A stretch of 64,000 bases of DNA, taken from assembly GCA_022592445.1 (NCBI GenBank), contig JABYQR010000010.1, positions 124,001 to 188,000 of the forward strand, given 5' to 3'. Origin of the DNA: Cytidiella melzeri (Eukaryota > Basidiomycota > Agaricomycetes > Polyporales > Irpicaceae). Made by a program: the position numbers and the translations under genes. Below are positions 24,538 to 36,566 of this stretch, one piece after another (positions within the stretch are counted from its first letter, which is position 1; every line of letters begins with the position of its first letter). The notes below the pieces were generated by a model. That model saw nothing but the letters and a program-made list of their open reading frames with translations, made no database searches and was not told where the DNA came from.

Positions 24538-27500
24538 ATGGACGAATACGATCGTCCAGCCCGACTCGATGCCTTGCTCTCAGGCTCCGCTGCCGAACAT
24601 CTATCAGCACCGACGTCCTTTTCCCTAAGGCGACAGAGCCAAGAACACCTTGCAGCACACGCGCCGTCAGCGACCCCTTTCATGTTTGTGAGTAGAAGAT
24701 GACCCGCAACAACATAACCTTCAGCTGAAGTAGTTGCTCTCAGGAGGGTCGTAGGCTGTCTGCTCCAGGGGACATTGTACGAAATATTCGTGCTTCGGAT
24801 ACACAGCGCTCCCGCTTATCGACCAATTCGCGTCCGTCTCCGCTCTCTCGAGGCTCAGAAATGGCATCGTCACCTGCCCCTCAAGACGATGACGCGCATA
24901 TATCCACTCGTGAGCAACACGCCAACGTATCGCATCGCCGGACTCCTTTCCGTCTTGTGCAGACAACCGAGAATCAGTCTGATGGGTTCTCGGCAAGGGG
25001 AAGTGGAAATCATATCCAACTCAAGTCACGAAAGAGTCTTCATCAGCGGCTGGATGGAGGAAGCAGTCATGCAGATGGGGGTGCTTCGGGTGAGATTTGT
25101 TGATAACTTTTCCTCGCAACACTTTGATTTATAAGTCGCAGACGATGGTCATGGAACCATCAGACATGACGTCGAAAAGCGGCGCTTGCCTCACACTGCA
25201 GATACTCATGGCGGTTTACCTTCTCGTAGCGGTTCGGTTGTCAGTTCTTCCTGTGAACGTGGCATTCAAGACGAAGATTTCTCTTCTATCATGATGCGGG
25301 GAGCAGCTAATCTCAGGAACGCCAAGCACGACAATGAAGAACAGGCATGCATGGAGTCATTTCTTCATGCTCTTACTAATCTTTTTGTAGCGACGCGAGA
25401 TCATTTTCCTGCAATCTCAGCTGCAAAACGCCAAGGTTGAGAAAGAGGAGGTTCTCCAGCGCCTGAAAGACGTCAAAGCCCACGCGAAGCAAAGCTTGGA
25501 GGCATCTTCTAAAAGGTACTTTTTCTTCAATTGCGTTAAGTGTGACTACGCCATCGAAATCAACTGATCTACCATGCAGCCTCAACGATGTCCGCTCCGC
25601 TCTGGATGACCTGAAGGCACAATCGGTAGACGTGTTTGCTTTCGCTGCTCAAACAAAGATATCTTTGCCTGATGTGCAAGAGTTGCGGGCTACCGTAGAA
25701 GAATCTGTGAAAGGTTGGTAATCGATATAAGCTATCAACCTCAGCCCAGCTAAACACTAGTAGCTATCGAGCCGTTGTTCGACGACGACGGTCATTTACT
25801 CAAGGCTGAGGAGACGAAGACCCTCGTGAACGATCTGCAGGTGGAATGCTCAAAGTGTAAGTCGTTGTTAGCTTTAGTTGACTCATAGCTGATGGGTTCG
25901 CCGTGCTCATAGCACGCCAAGTTGCTGATCTTCTGCGCGAACGTCTGCAATCTCTCGGCTCCGAGCTCATTGACGCAAAGGCGCGTATCACGGAAATGGA
26001 ACGTGCCCAAGCCGCTGATCGTGAGGCTTTGCGTACTTTGAACGACTCGTTGTCGAACGCAAGTATGTGCTTTCCAGTTTATTTTGTTTACCTCTGTCTC
26101 ATTCAGATGATCAGCTAGCCACATTCGAGAACTTGTTGAGCAATTGGGCATCCGGCGCATGGAGATGCAAGATGCCGTCGTTGCTGGTGGAGAGTTGGAG
26201 ACCAAACTCTCGAATGCCGAAGAACAGTATGTCACTCTCCACCGAGACTGGGCCGTAGAGTTAACCTCTTCTACAGAATTCTGGATTTGAAAGAGAGTAT
26301 CAATGCTCAAGATGTTGAAATTGCGAAGAAGGTCAGCGTAGAACGCGAGTAAGGATTTCTCCTTGTTGTCCTTCCGGAGCTCACATCTCACAACGGTCAG
26401 AAATGCGAAGCTTGCTGCCTTGTTGGGCGAGCGTGAGTCCCGTCTGGCAGACCTTGAGTCTGTTCACGACAGGTAGGTGACCTACTTTCTTTCCTGGAAG
26501 CCATATAAACTTGGGCCCGACGTGCAGATTGGACTCTGCGAACATGTTATCCAATGAACACTGCAGTCGCATCCGAGTGCTCGAGACGCAACTCGCAAAC
26601 AAGCATGAGAATATCGCAGTATTGGAAGCCAGGTAGGTAGGATGACCCTTCCGTCAAGGTTGCCCTACTAACCCATATCTACTGTTGTAGAATTATACAA
26701 GAACAGGGCTCAACTCAGAACATACAATTGGAACTTCGAAAGCTGACGCAAGACCTTGCTTCATCTCTCGCGCGAGAAGAGTCTATCGGAAAGGAACTGG
26801 CGCGAATCACCCAAGAGAAGATTGATATCAAGCAAGATCTTGAGACTGCTCATAGCTCTCTTGAGGAGAGCAAGAGGGACCTTGAAGCGAGGCTGAATGC
26901 GTGAGCGGTCGTACATTTTCGCAAAGTTCCACGCTAACACTGTGACCAGCGTACATCAGGCTAATACGAAGTGTCAGGTGCGTTCCTGGTCATCGCAGAT
27001 CTTACTTCATCCTGCATAACCCCGTCCCTTTACAGGTCCTTGAAGAGCGGATTGACAGCCAGATGGTATCGCTCCGCATTTCCAAAGAGACGATTACTAC
27101 TCTTCAGGTAAAGGCTCTAATTCCTTGTAGCGATTTGCTACTTGCCGACTCGTCATATTCCAGGATCGCTTGACAGAATCCGAGACTAAATCTGCAGTGT
27201 GTACTTCATTTTATCCCTCTTTTTTGGTGCTCCAATGAGCCCACCTCTTCCAGCGTGAACTTGAAGCCACTACCGGGAAGCTTAACTGCCAGATCGCAGT
27301 GCTCTCGGAACAAAAATCCGCGTTGGACGGGAAGCTAAGCGACCTCGAGGCTTGCGTGCGGGCGGCGCAGGACAGCGGGATGATGGCAAAGGCGGAGTAT
27401 GAAGACAAACTAGCAAGGCAACAGGAGGAATACCTTAAACAGCTAGACTTGGAGCAGCAGCGCATTGGGGATGCTCATAATGCGCTCGAAGACGCTCGAG

Positions 27501-28907
27501 CTATGGTCAAGAGCCTCGAGGAGCAGGTAACCGCCAGCAGACAAGAACTTTCCGAACTCAGAGATGAATTGCGAGATGCGAAAATACCTTCTCCCGCTCA
27601 TAAGGAGGCCATCGATGCGCTCACTTCGCAGATAACGGCACTCCGAGAGGAGAAGACGGAACTTGTCCTCAGAGCAAGATCCATAGACTCCCGCTATAGA
27701 ACGGGCGACTTGGTGCGCTTTCACTGGGTTTACAGCGTAACGCTAATCTTTTTGGGGAATACATTGCGCAGAACGAGGAGGAGAAAGTTTTTGTCAACAC
27801 GCTGGTTCTGACTTCGCAATCCATACACGAACAAGAACTGGTGACCAAGGGGAACGACTTGAGACGGGTAGGTTCCCCTTGCGCGGCGTCTTGATTGCTA
27901 ATTACATGCGGTTCGGCTATTAGCGCGATAACACAATCAAGGATTTGCATTGCAGGATCCATTTGCTCGAAACCACGCTAGCGAAGCACTTAAAGTCTCA
28001 GCACAAAGCAGTTATACCGTCTAGTAACGAGAAGGCTTCGCTCATCGATCCAGGCGCATGGGTTCCCTCTTCTGAGAAGAGTAGCTCTCCTGCACATCCC
28101 GTACAAGGAGAAGATGATCGTCCGGTAACGTCCCACCATTCTCTATACTATTCAAACTCACAGGATCTATGTCGATCCATTGGAAAAAGTCCGTCAATGT
28201 CGATAACACCATTACAGCCAAGTCAACGCCGGCACCTGTTCGCGAAGTGACTCGTCTTCCCCTCTCAACCGTACCTGTCTCGGCTGCGAATGTTGTGGCG
28301 CGTCCTTTACCTGCAGCACGTCCTCATGCTGGAACTACGACCGCTAGAAGCACACCGATACAAATGAAGAAGGCTACGGTGCAATTTGCCCCTGAGAAAC
28401 TGAACTCGAGCCCACTCGTATATCCGTCTCCGAGGGTACCGACGACCAATCGTCTGAACACTCACAAGACCACAGGACCCGCGGTACACAGCAGCAAGCC
28501 GAGTTTCAGGCGACTTGATACGGATCGCTCGGACGAGATTCTAGACTTTGAAGACCCTACTGTGCATGCGTCGCCCCTGCAAGATGTACCTGAGGGATCG
28601 AAAGCCAAACTTGGCAAGAGGAACAGACCTGTGGAAGTGAAGAGCCCGCACGGTGGAAGGCACACGAAGAAATTGGTGAGCTCCACGATGCCGTGTCATT
28701 CGCTTTGTCTCGTTCTGACATCACCTGTGCTGAACAGCGTACTGGAGTTAGGACCCGGTCTATCGCGCAACAGCAAGTTGATGCGGACAGTTCGGTCAAT
28801 CAGGTGAGTAGTGGAACATCTCGGGATATTGAACCTTACTAAGGGGTTTTCCTACACAGAGCCTGGAGCCGCTGGCTGCGAACAGTCGAATTAGGAAACG
28901 CCGTTGA
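24538..28907 (+). CDS. Long coiled-coil protein of unknown function
   Basis: Twenty-one exons: 24538-24687, 24744-25089, 25142-25344, 25391-25515, 25580-25713, 25764-25856, 25913-26062, 26115-26226, 26277-26348, 26401-26472, 26528-26632, 26691-26900, 26950-26977, 27036-27107, 27164-27196, 27254-27712, 27772-27867, 27924-28124, 28223-28675, 28738-28803 and 28860-28907, giving 1075 residues. The N-terminal 230 residues are Ser/Arg-rich and disordered. Residues of about 234-860 are near-continuous heptad-type coiled coil rich in Glu, Lys, Leu and Gln. The last 190 residues are Pro/Ser/Lys-rich and end in RIRKRR, a likely nuclear signal. I do not recognise a family. A structural role in a nuclear or spindle assembly is possible but only inferred from composition. 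The intron at 25345 uses a GC donor and the acceptor at 28222 is uncertain. Confidence 0.82.
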
Positions 28908-29266
28908 ACCTCGCTGGACTGGGCTGGCTGTTGTCTATGAAACGTCTCGGATCTGGTCTGGAATGAGTCTCTGCTATTCTGCCCTGGTTCTGTCTTGCTG
29001 CGAAACGTCTGTGGTCTGCGCCTTATGGTCTGAATTCTCCCTCTGTTTCTCAAATCCGCATCTTGCGAGGTGGTTGTGGGGAATTGTGTCGAAATTTGTA
29101 CAACTGTATGGAAAGTCCACAATTCCGTGTTTCAACTGTGTTCGAGGGGATTACCGCTGTGCTTGTTAGGTTGTACGATGTCTAGAGAACTATGGAAATG
29201 CAAATCACTACATTGCTTGAACGAACGACCCATTCTTCCACCAATCAGAGAACCAAACGAGACAAC
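28908..29266. other. Intergenic between convergent genes
   Basis: These 359 bases lie between the stops of the coiled-coil gene (plus) and the TspO gene (minus). I see nothing beyond presumed 3' untranslated regions. Confidence 0.5.
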
Positions 29267-29998
29267 TCAGTCCTCGGCGACCACATCCCGGCCTTCGTTG
29301 AGGTAAACAACACCAGCGTTCAGGTAGGTGGCATACGAGAGCCACGCACAATACGGCAGCAGTAACCAGGTCGTCTTGCCTGTGGTTGGTCCATGAAGTG
29401 CTTTAGTCATCCACATTGTCGTCAACGTCAATAGCGTACAATCGGCGAGCGCTAATTTCGTCTGTAGATCAAGTTAGCGATGCGAGGGGGTTGGAGTGAT
29501 TGAGAGGAACATACCTGTTTTCGAACAAAGAAGAGAGGCGTCCACAGGACGTTCATTGCCAGCTGCGTGTAGTACAGGGCGATGCCTACCGACGCAAGAG
29601 ACCTAAATTCTATTAGCATCTGTTATATGGTGCGTGTTTAGTCCATCCAAACGCTGATTGGGAATACTCACAGCTCGGATGTCATCTGGAACGGACGGTC
29701 GTATGCACGAACCGCGAGGTGCGACGCATATCCCATGGCTACGTACAGGCTTGTCCAGACGAGAGGGAAGAGCACGTTTGGTGGACGTCCTGGTGGGAAA
29801 CGTAGGTTCTAGGGGGGGAGGGATAAACAAAATTAAGCCATTGTCTCTGCCCTGGCGTACCTTGTACCAGCTTCCTTTGACGATTTCTCTTGTGCGTGAG
29901 CCACTGAACAAGCCTACGGCGAGGGGAAGGCCGACGGCGGTGAAGACGTTCCGCGGAACTGGCAACAGCCACGAGGTGTGGTCGAGGATGAACATCAT
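29267..29998 (-). CDS. TspO/MBR family membrane protein
   Basis: Exons in transcription order are 29998-29861, 29808-29672, 29602-29515 and 29461-29267, giving 185 residues, a normal length for the family. Five hydrophobic segments fit the translocator-protein fold. Diagnostic motifs are PRNVFTAVGLPLAVG, the loop segment PPNVLFPLVWTSLYVAMGY, YTQLAMNVLWTPLFF and LPYCAWLSYATYLN. TspO/MBR proteins bind tetrapyrroles and sterols and sit in the outer mitochondrial or other membranes. Their precise role in fungi is unsettled. Two consecutive ATGs begin the frame, and the first was chosen. Phase is kept at all junctions. Confidence 0.92.
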
Positions 29999-30299
29999 GA
30001 GTTGTGGTGGGAAGAAGGGACGGGGTCGGACGAGGGAGGGGAGCTCGTCATTTGCGCTGGGATATTAGTAGCAGTGATGGGGGCCTCGATCGATTGTTTG
30101 GATCCAAAGCTGTTGCCAAACAACTTGCCTGATTAGGGAAGCCTCTAATGCGACTCATGATCAAGGCATGAGAGCACAACATTGGTCTAGTCAACTCAGG
30201 AGACGTGCATTCCCGAGTCATGCGACCCAGAAACATTCAGTCAGCCTGAAGTCAGAACAAAGACTCACTCGTGAGTTGGCCGTTCGATTGAATACAGCA

Positions 30300-30850
30300 T
30301 CAGAGATCTATTCCCCCGTCTTCGTCAGCGGGTACAGGCTCGTGCGAATCGTTCACAGCGGTGTCTGCTGCGGGTAATAATAGTCGGACAGCGTGCGCCA
30401 GAGCCGAGTCTTCTCGTGGCAGAGGCAGTCCAGCACCATGGCTGTCGCCCAAGTACCCTTTCTCAGCCAAAGCCATTCGCAACAGACTAATCCTCTCCTC
30501 CTGAGACCCACTGCAAACACAAAACAGTCAACCAACACAGTAGGACTGAAAATTGCCACGCACATCACATCCTCGTTCTCCTTCATAGCCGTCTCAAACT
30601 CCACATCAGGAGACTCCTCGTTCGCCTCCTTCAACTCCTCTTGCGTGCTCCTCAAATGCACGAGCGAGTTTTGCAGCCGCGCGATCTCTGTCGTTCAATA
30701 ATAATAATGCGTCAAGTTTAGGGATGGCGATGTCACAGTGGGCACTAAAGAGAGGACATGCGCGAAGAGACCTTCTGAGATGACAGACACGTCTAGGTTC
30801 ACTGCTTCGGCCAGAGTGAAAGGCTGTGGGTAGCGTGGGGTGTACTCCAT
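30300..30850 (-). CDS. Small coiled-coil protein, possibly Tma17/Adc17-like
   Basis: Exons in transcription order are 30850-30772, 30687-30564 and 30510-30300, giving 137 residues. The N-terminus (TLAEAVNLDVSVISEEIARL) leads into a helical heptad region with LQNSLVHLRSTQEEL, an acidic stretch, ENEDVIGSQEERISLLRMAL and a disordered C-terminus. The pattern of two helices around a conserved ENE-V segment recalls the proteasome assembly chaperone Tma17/Adc17, which helps pair Rpt6 and Rpt3. That link rests on pattern only. Frame continuity across three exons supports a real gene. It is followed 301 bases downstream by the TspO gene on the same strand. Confidence 0.7.
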
Positions 30851-31240
30851 TGTGTCTGTGCTCGACGTATGTAGGACGGGAGGTTGCGAGTTGTTGTAAC
30901 GGCTGACAAGGGATGTGGCAGATAACTTCAGTGCTCACTCGGCGAGGCAAAGTCATTTCACGGCCCGGAGAACCCGAATACCAATGCGTCGAGAATGTAT
31001 TATTGTTTGGGTAGCTATAGTCATTGTTGGATCACAGGTACAGTGTAACGCAAAATAATGTTTAGCATGTGTGTATCAACAAGAGAAGAAAAAAGTCCTC
31101 TAGATGCTGAAAAAAAAAACTACAGAAAATCTCCGAAAGTTAATCAAAGACGATACCAATCGCACTCAAACACCCAACCTGTCGCAAATAAAATCAAGTG
31201 AGCGTTCACAAAATAATTCCCAATCCGTAACAAAAAAAAC
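30851..31240. other. Intergenic, no gene recognised
   Basis: These 390 bases contain the promoter side of the small coiled-coil gene and the 3' flank of the carrier gene. A short A-rich run lies near 31109-31119. No gene is supported. Confidence 0.5.
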
Positions 31241-33649
31241 TTACTTCCGTTTGCTAGACTCATAAACAACGTACGATATCGACACCGCTGGCACCACCTA
31301 CGCCCAACGTATGAGCGCTCAATCAAGAGAGAAAGAAAGCCACCGAGAGACGCACCTTTGCCAACGTTGGAAGCAGACCACGATAGAACCCGCGCCAACC
31401 ATCCTTGGCATACGTGAGCCGAACAACATCCATCATGCCATCGTACTTCTGCGGATGCCCACTCGAGCCGGACGCCTGCAGTCGCGTCCGGACAAGGTTG
31501 AGAGGGTACACACTCGTCGCGCCGACACTCCCGGACACACTGCCGCACGCGAGCAGCACAAATACGCCAGGCTCTTCCTTTCCAGAGGCTCGGAGGTACG
31601 CGAGCTTCAGTCCTTCGAACGTACTCATGTCTATCGCAGAGTATCTGAGGAGTAGCACCGGTAATAGCTCAGCGTAAGACGGGGCCTCACAGACAGCTTT
31701 GTCTGGTGCTTACGGAAACACTCCAATGAGACCGATCTAGAGTTTAACAAAGCTGTTAAGAGGGTTGCGCAGAAGAAGGCAAAGGGACAGGCTTACACCC
31801 AGGCCCCGGTAGAACGCCCGTATACCACCAGCGGCGTACAACCGTGCGGCAGCTTCCCGTATACTACTTCGCTGCGCCCCCGCGCTACTCATCATTTGCG
31901 TCTGAAAGGATTCAGTATGGCCGGCCGGCAAGCCAATCGCATGTCGCTCACTTTCATTGTTTCTATCGGGTATATGCCTGCAAACGCAAAAATGATAACA
32001 TTAGGCTGAAAGAAAGACGTGATTCAAGAAACACGCACTCAGCTGACTCGTGATACCTCCAATACCACCGGACATGAACCTGCTAACCCCGCTGATGTCT
32101 CGAGGATTGTCAACGTGATCCCAATAAGTCGCAAACATCCGTTTCTATAATAGATTCAGTAATGCGAGCGTTGGGATTGGCCACAGCCTGAGCTCACAGA
32201 GGTCTCATACGAAAAGAACTTGATCGCAGACTCTGGCAAAATCTTGACCACAGACAGTGCGTTTCCAGTCCAGAAGGCGCGGACACCGCCTTCCGCATAT
32301 ATTCGTGTGATAGCACTCGCGATAGCTTTGGCGCCGCGGACCGGTGCCTGTGGGCTGAGCGACGTACCACCAGCGTCCGGCGACCGCGTTATAAGGAAGA
32401 TTTTCAGACGATCGAACGGCGCCGTGCACGTCCTTGAGACTAACAGAAATTCAGTATATAAATCAGATTCATGCAGCAGAGCGCGCTAACCAGCGCCAGC
32501 AATTCCTCCAGCCAAGAGGAACTTCGCTGCAGTTGATCCAAGCAGCCAATTGTGATGTTCTTCCTCTTCATGGTGGTAAAAGTCGTCATCCCCAAGATCG
32601 TCGTCGTCGTCCAAATCATACGCCTCATAGTCAACCGGTGTCTGCGGCGCCTCCTGCTTGACTGGCGGGTGATATGGCCGGTTTATGGACATGTCTTCAG
32701 CACTGAGAGTAACATCGCCTGTTTGAGCAGTGTACAGTCAGCTCACATGAAGCAAGACACGGCAACAGACGCATACCTTCCATGTTAACCCTTGCGGCGC
32801 CTCTGCCATCATCTCCCATAAACTTCTTCACCTCATAGTACCGAAATATCTCTTTCGGACAGACTTCGCGCGGCATGAGAAGCAGGAAATCCCGGAATTC
32901 TTGAAAACCAATGGCACGTGGATGCGGTGACTCTGCGAGGAACGTCATGAACTCTGTCAGGGTAGTAGGCTCAAGATGTATTCCTGAATAATCAAAAACA
33001 TCAGCCACTGGCGTCGCTTGTGCACGAGCATCGGACACGACGCTCACCAGCTTTCTGCAACGCAAAGTACAACTCGTCGGCTTCTAAACGTCCATTTCCG
33101 TCTAAATCTAGTTCGTTGTGGAATATATGCCAAAGCTCTAAGGTCCGCCATACCGTCAGCGGCAGTGTGAGTATATGTATATTCAGAAAACAAAACCGCA
33201 CCAGCTTCCTTCGCTTCCGCATACTTCTCAAACTCTGTCCAGCTGATGTCTCTATTTAGCAGACCAGCAGTGTGCCCTCGGAAACGGAGCAACAGCTCGT
33301 CCTGGTACATCTCTTGCAAACGCGTCGCGCTCTCCTTCGTCAGCGAATGCTCGTCCTCCACCGTCCACGTCCTTGCCACATCCGCATCATCCCCTGCATC
33401 GTGTGTCAGCGTCCGATTCTTCGGTAACGACAGCCACAGTCGCCTTAATCGTTTCTCCCTCCCTGCTCTGCTTTCTTGGACTCGGAACTCGACTAGATTG
33501 TGTGGTATCGGCTGGTATGAAGTCGGGTCGGAGCGTAACCTAGGAATGAACGGTCGAGTCTGTGCACCTGACAGACTTTGCTCGAATATATCTCGCCGTG
33601 AGGGTTGTGAAGGTCCCGTCGTTGGCGTTGACGTTGAAGACGAAGCCAT
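31241..33649 (-). CDS. EF-hand calcium-dependent mitochondrial carrier (SCaMC/SLC25A24-like)
   Basis: Exons in transcription order are 33649-33202, 33137-33048, 32983-32777, 32718-32491, 32439-32198, 32144-32039, 31977-31952, 31901-31797, 31736-31714, 31644-31356 and 31297-31241, giving 606 residues. The N-terminal half is a calcium sensor with one well-conserved EF-hand (DLDGNGRLEADE) and weaker flanking hands. The C-terminal half is a three-repeat mitochondrial carrier with the signatures PFDRLKIF, YPIETMKTQ and YPLNLVRTRL. The family exchanges ATP-Mg for phosphate across the inner mitochondrial membrane in response to cytosolic calcium. The linker between the halves is strikingly acidic (DLDDDDDLGDDDF then a Glu/His run). 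Two very small exons of 23 and 26 bases are needed to keep the carrier motifs intact. The start at 33649 is preferred to an upstream in-frame codon. Confidence 0.92.
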
Positions 33650-34382
33650 ATATGATCGGCGTGCGCGGTGTAGTTGATGATCTCGCACAAAGTCCTTCCT
33701 TCCAAGTATGACTGTGTTGGCCTTATCAACAAAGATACGCAGACCTCGCTGCGGTCAGCGTCGCATGGCGGTTCAGTTAAAGGCGGGAGAGAAAGACGGG
33801 GAGGTCGTGTTCGTAGGAAATCAAGATGCAGGTGTGGTTGACTGCCACTGACGTCCATAGCCTGCCATTAGCGCGCAATAATCCGACTCCAAACACTCGT
33901 GTTACAACCACTGTGCTATTGTCCATATGGCCTTTCGAAGGCGCAAGTACTATACATTCAGCAGACTTTACGTGACATAGGCATACACAAGTACCATGGA
34001 AAGCGAAAGGATAGGCTACATGTAGGTCCGCATTAGCAGTCGTGCCGCGTTCATTCTCTCCCCGGCGCATACGATGGAAGAAGCCTTTAACGATATGTAA
34101 TAAATATGGCGACTTGCGCTCAACAATTCACGCGTGTGGTGCTCCTCGCCCTCCGGCGGACAAATCCTCTGAAAATATGACCTACTTGCGTCCCAAAGCA
34201 CGCGTTAGCATTTCCCAAAGTGTGGCAACAGTAACAAGAACACACCACACTGCATGCAGCCATAATTTGTCCCCGTGGAACACGGCCTATCCTGAGCACG
34301 CACCATCTTGTCCAGCATGACGGAAGACGTGTATGGATGCCGCACACTTCGAGCATCCTCCAGAGTTTCAAAGGCCGTCAGC
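33650..34382. other. Intergenic, no gene recognised
   Basis: These 733 bases between the carrier promoter side and the end of the proline-rich gene hold only short frames without motifs. Part may be 3' untranslated sequence of the neighbouring minus-strand gene. Confidence 0.45.
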
Positions 34383-35376
34383 TCAGCTGACATGTTGTCC
34401 CTGTCTGTGGTGTTTCTCGGTAAAATAGGGAACACAGCGACATGGCGGCGTGTTACGTCTAGCTTGCTGCAGTTCAGGCCTTGCGGATATACCTACACGA
34501 AGATGAATGGTCAGCAGACAATAACAGCCTTGTAACAGACCTCCGCCACGTACTATACGGTATTGTGCGTCGGACGGTCCGTAAAATTGACGGTCATCAG
34601 CAACATGCGCACGTTCGGGCTCAGGCGCAGGAGGCGGGGTCTGCAACAGCACGGCCTGTGCGATGCGTATCAATTTGTCAACAAGACGTTCACGACAAAA
34701 TAAAGACGTAATCTGTAACAAAAGCACTCACCGCCTGGTCATTTTTCGAGCTGGACGGTCTCGTCGAGGCGTCCATGGGGTGGTCTGCGGAGGGCTCGAC
34801 CGAGGTCGACGTTGTAGACTCGGTCAGGGTGGAAACCGCGTCAGACAGACGCTGCGTACCACGCGTATCTGGTAGCTGTGCCGCCATAAGCTTCCACATT
34901 AATCGCTATGATTTCTTAAACACCGAAATGAGCCTACCGTTGGAAGTGCCTTTTCCTCTCCTCTGCTTCCTCGTCTTCTCGTGGACGAGGTGACGTCCCT
35001 GGAGACAACGCCACATTCCGATGCGCTGACGTCGGTGTGTGAGCCGTTTGGAGGCGTGGGGCTTGAAGGACGTTCAACGCGGTACACCTTGCCCACCGCT
35101 CTATCAATATTTTCTCGCCAATTATCAGGCATCTTCGAGAGGGGAATGAGAGTTAGCACGAGCGCCACCGTCGATAAGTTACGAAGCAGTGCTTACAGGG
35201 GGCTGAGGCTCGTTCGAAGGCAGCAATGTTAGATGTCGGAAGCTACTAGAACGAGAGAGTGTGTGATGCCGCTTTGGAGGGTCAGGAATGAGCTTCGGGA
35301 CAGGTTTCCTCCATCCTTTGGGTCGCATTCCACCCGACGCGTCCGATGGTTTTGATAACGCAGGAATATTTGACAT
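34383..35376 (-). CDS. Hypothetical proline/serine-rich protein
   Basis: Exons in transcription order are 35376-35197, 35132-34938, 34905-34732, 34655-34541 and 34492-34383, giving 257 residues. All junctions keep phase with standard GT-AG sites. The protein is basic at the start (MRPKGWRKPVPKLIPDPPKR), then rich in Ser, Thr and Pro with no membrane segment or known domain. MPDNWRENIDRAVGKVYRVE opens the second exon and is the most structured-looking stretch. I do not recognise a family. The last exon is Arg/Gln/Cys-rich and could be misassigned. Lineage-restricted proteins of this type are common in basidiomycetes. Confidence 0.5.
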
Positions 35377-36566
35377 TATGATAAAAGATATTGCGAGGGT
35401 GTCGATTACGGCGGTACTGGTACTGTTACTGCGCTGAACGAAGGGGAGGCCGAGGTATTTATGGGGATGGATGGGGCAAGGTGGCCACAGACGATCGCGT
35501 GAAGTGGGTCCAAATCCAGGAGTACGGGTCACTCGGGACGCTTTCGATTGGCCTTGGGATACTGGCTACGCAGCGTAGGAGAAGAATCACCTGGAACCGC
35601 CTCTCAAGAAGGGAAGCGTAAGGTTCTTCAGGGTGATATGAGGGGCAAAGTCAACAATCCATATATCCGGATAAGACGACCGCCAACTTAAACTAAAACG
35701 AGGAGACACACCCCGAGAGTGTTCGGTGAGGCGATTGTCCCGACGAACTGCTCCGGACATGAACACGGGTTCCTGCGTGTTTGACGGATTGAGCACGCAG
35801 AAAACATACCTTACAAAGGGTGCGGTGAACACAGCAGAGGGCGTCTCATCTTGCAGCCTCGCCCTCACCGCATGTACCTATCGGTAACGTAGCTCTTCGG
35901 TGCTTGCCTCGCGCCTGAATAAGTACACCAAGGACTGACCTAAAGACAATCACCACATGGACCAGATGCTCCAGGGGGTGCCGGCATGAGGAAAAACGGA
36001 AGAACTGTCCACACTCGCCCTGTCAGTGTGAAAACATGCACACTCCACGAGTTTTCCAACTCAATCGATGTCTGGAAATGGCTGTGAATGAGGCTGAGCA
36101 AAACGCCTGCGGGACTCACAGTTTTTGTGTACCGCGTCTACACTGCACAGTTGCTGCAGTGGGAGCCAGTCACACGTTCATCCCAAATGTAATGTCATTG
36201 ACCTGAGATTTTCATGAAACCAAAGATATCGCATACGTCGTTGGGTTCGAGAATGCGACGTGAAGGTCTGAGAGGATGTCGTGGAGGAACAAGCTACGAA
36301 TTTGAGCGCTTAGGCCTGGGACGCGTTCACCAAGAACGGCGCGTGACCGCGACTTAACTCACACCTCTCCTCGGATGGCCTTGCACTTCACTCAGCGAAA
36401 AGGGTAATTATTTGCATGATTTTGAACAAGCCGCGAGGAAACACATCACTGATCTGTTTTACAACGAAAATTGACGAACAAGAGCTACTGGCTAGGCCAC
36501 TCCACGACCCGAAGGAGGTTGCCACCACCACCACCACCACCATCACCAACAACCATGGTCATCAGC
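35377..36566. other. Intergenic, no gene recognised; short CCA repeat
   Basis: This 1190-base gap lies between the promoter side of the proline-rich gene and the end of the Argonaute gene. I found no supported gene on either strand. A short (CCA)n-type simple repeat lies at about 36521-36543, in the probable 3' untranslated region of the Argonaute transcript. Confidence 0.45.

Noticed and set aside
36521..36543. (CCA)n run on the plus strand as part of a His/Pro-coding gene.
   Set aside because: The surrounding plus-strand frame is antisense to the Argonaute 3' end and has no support; it is a short simple repeat.
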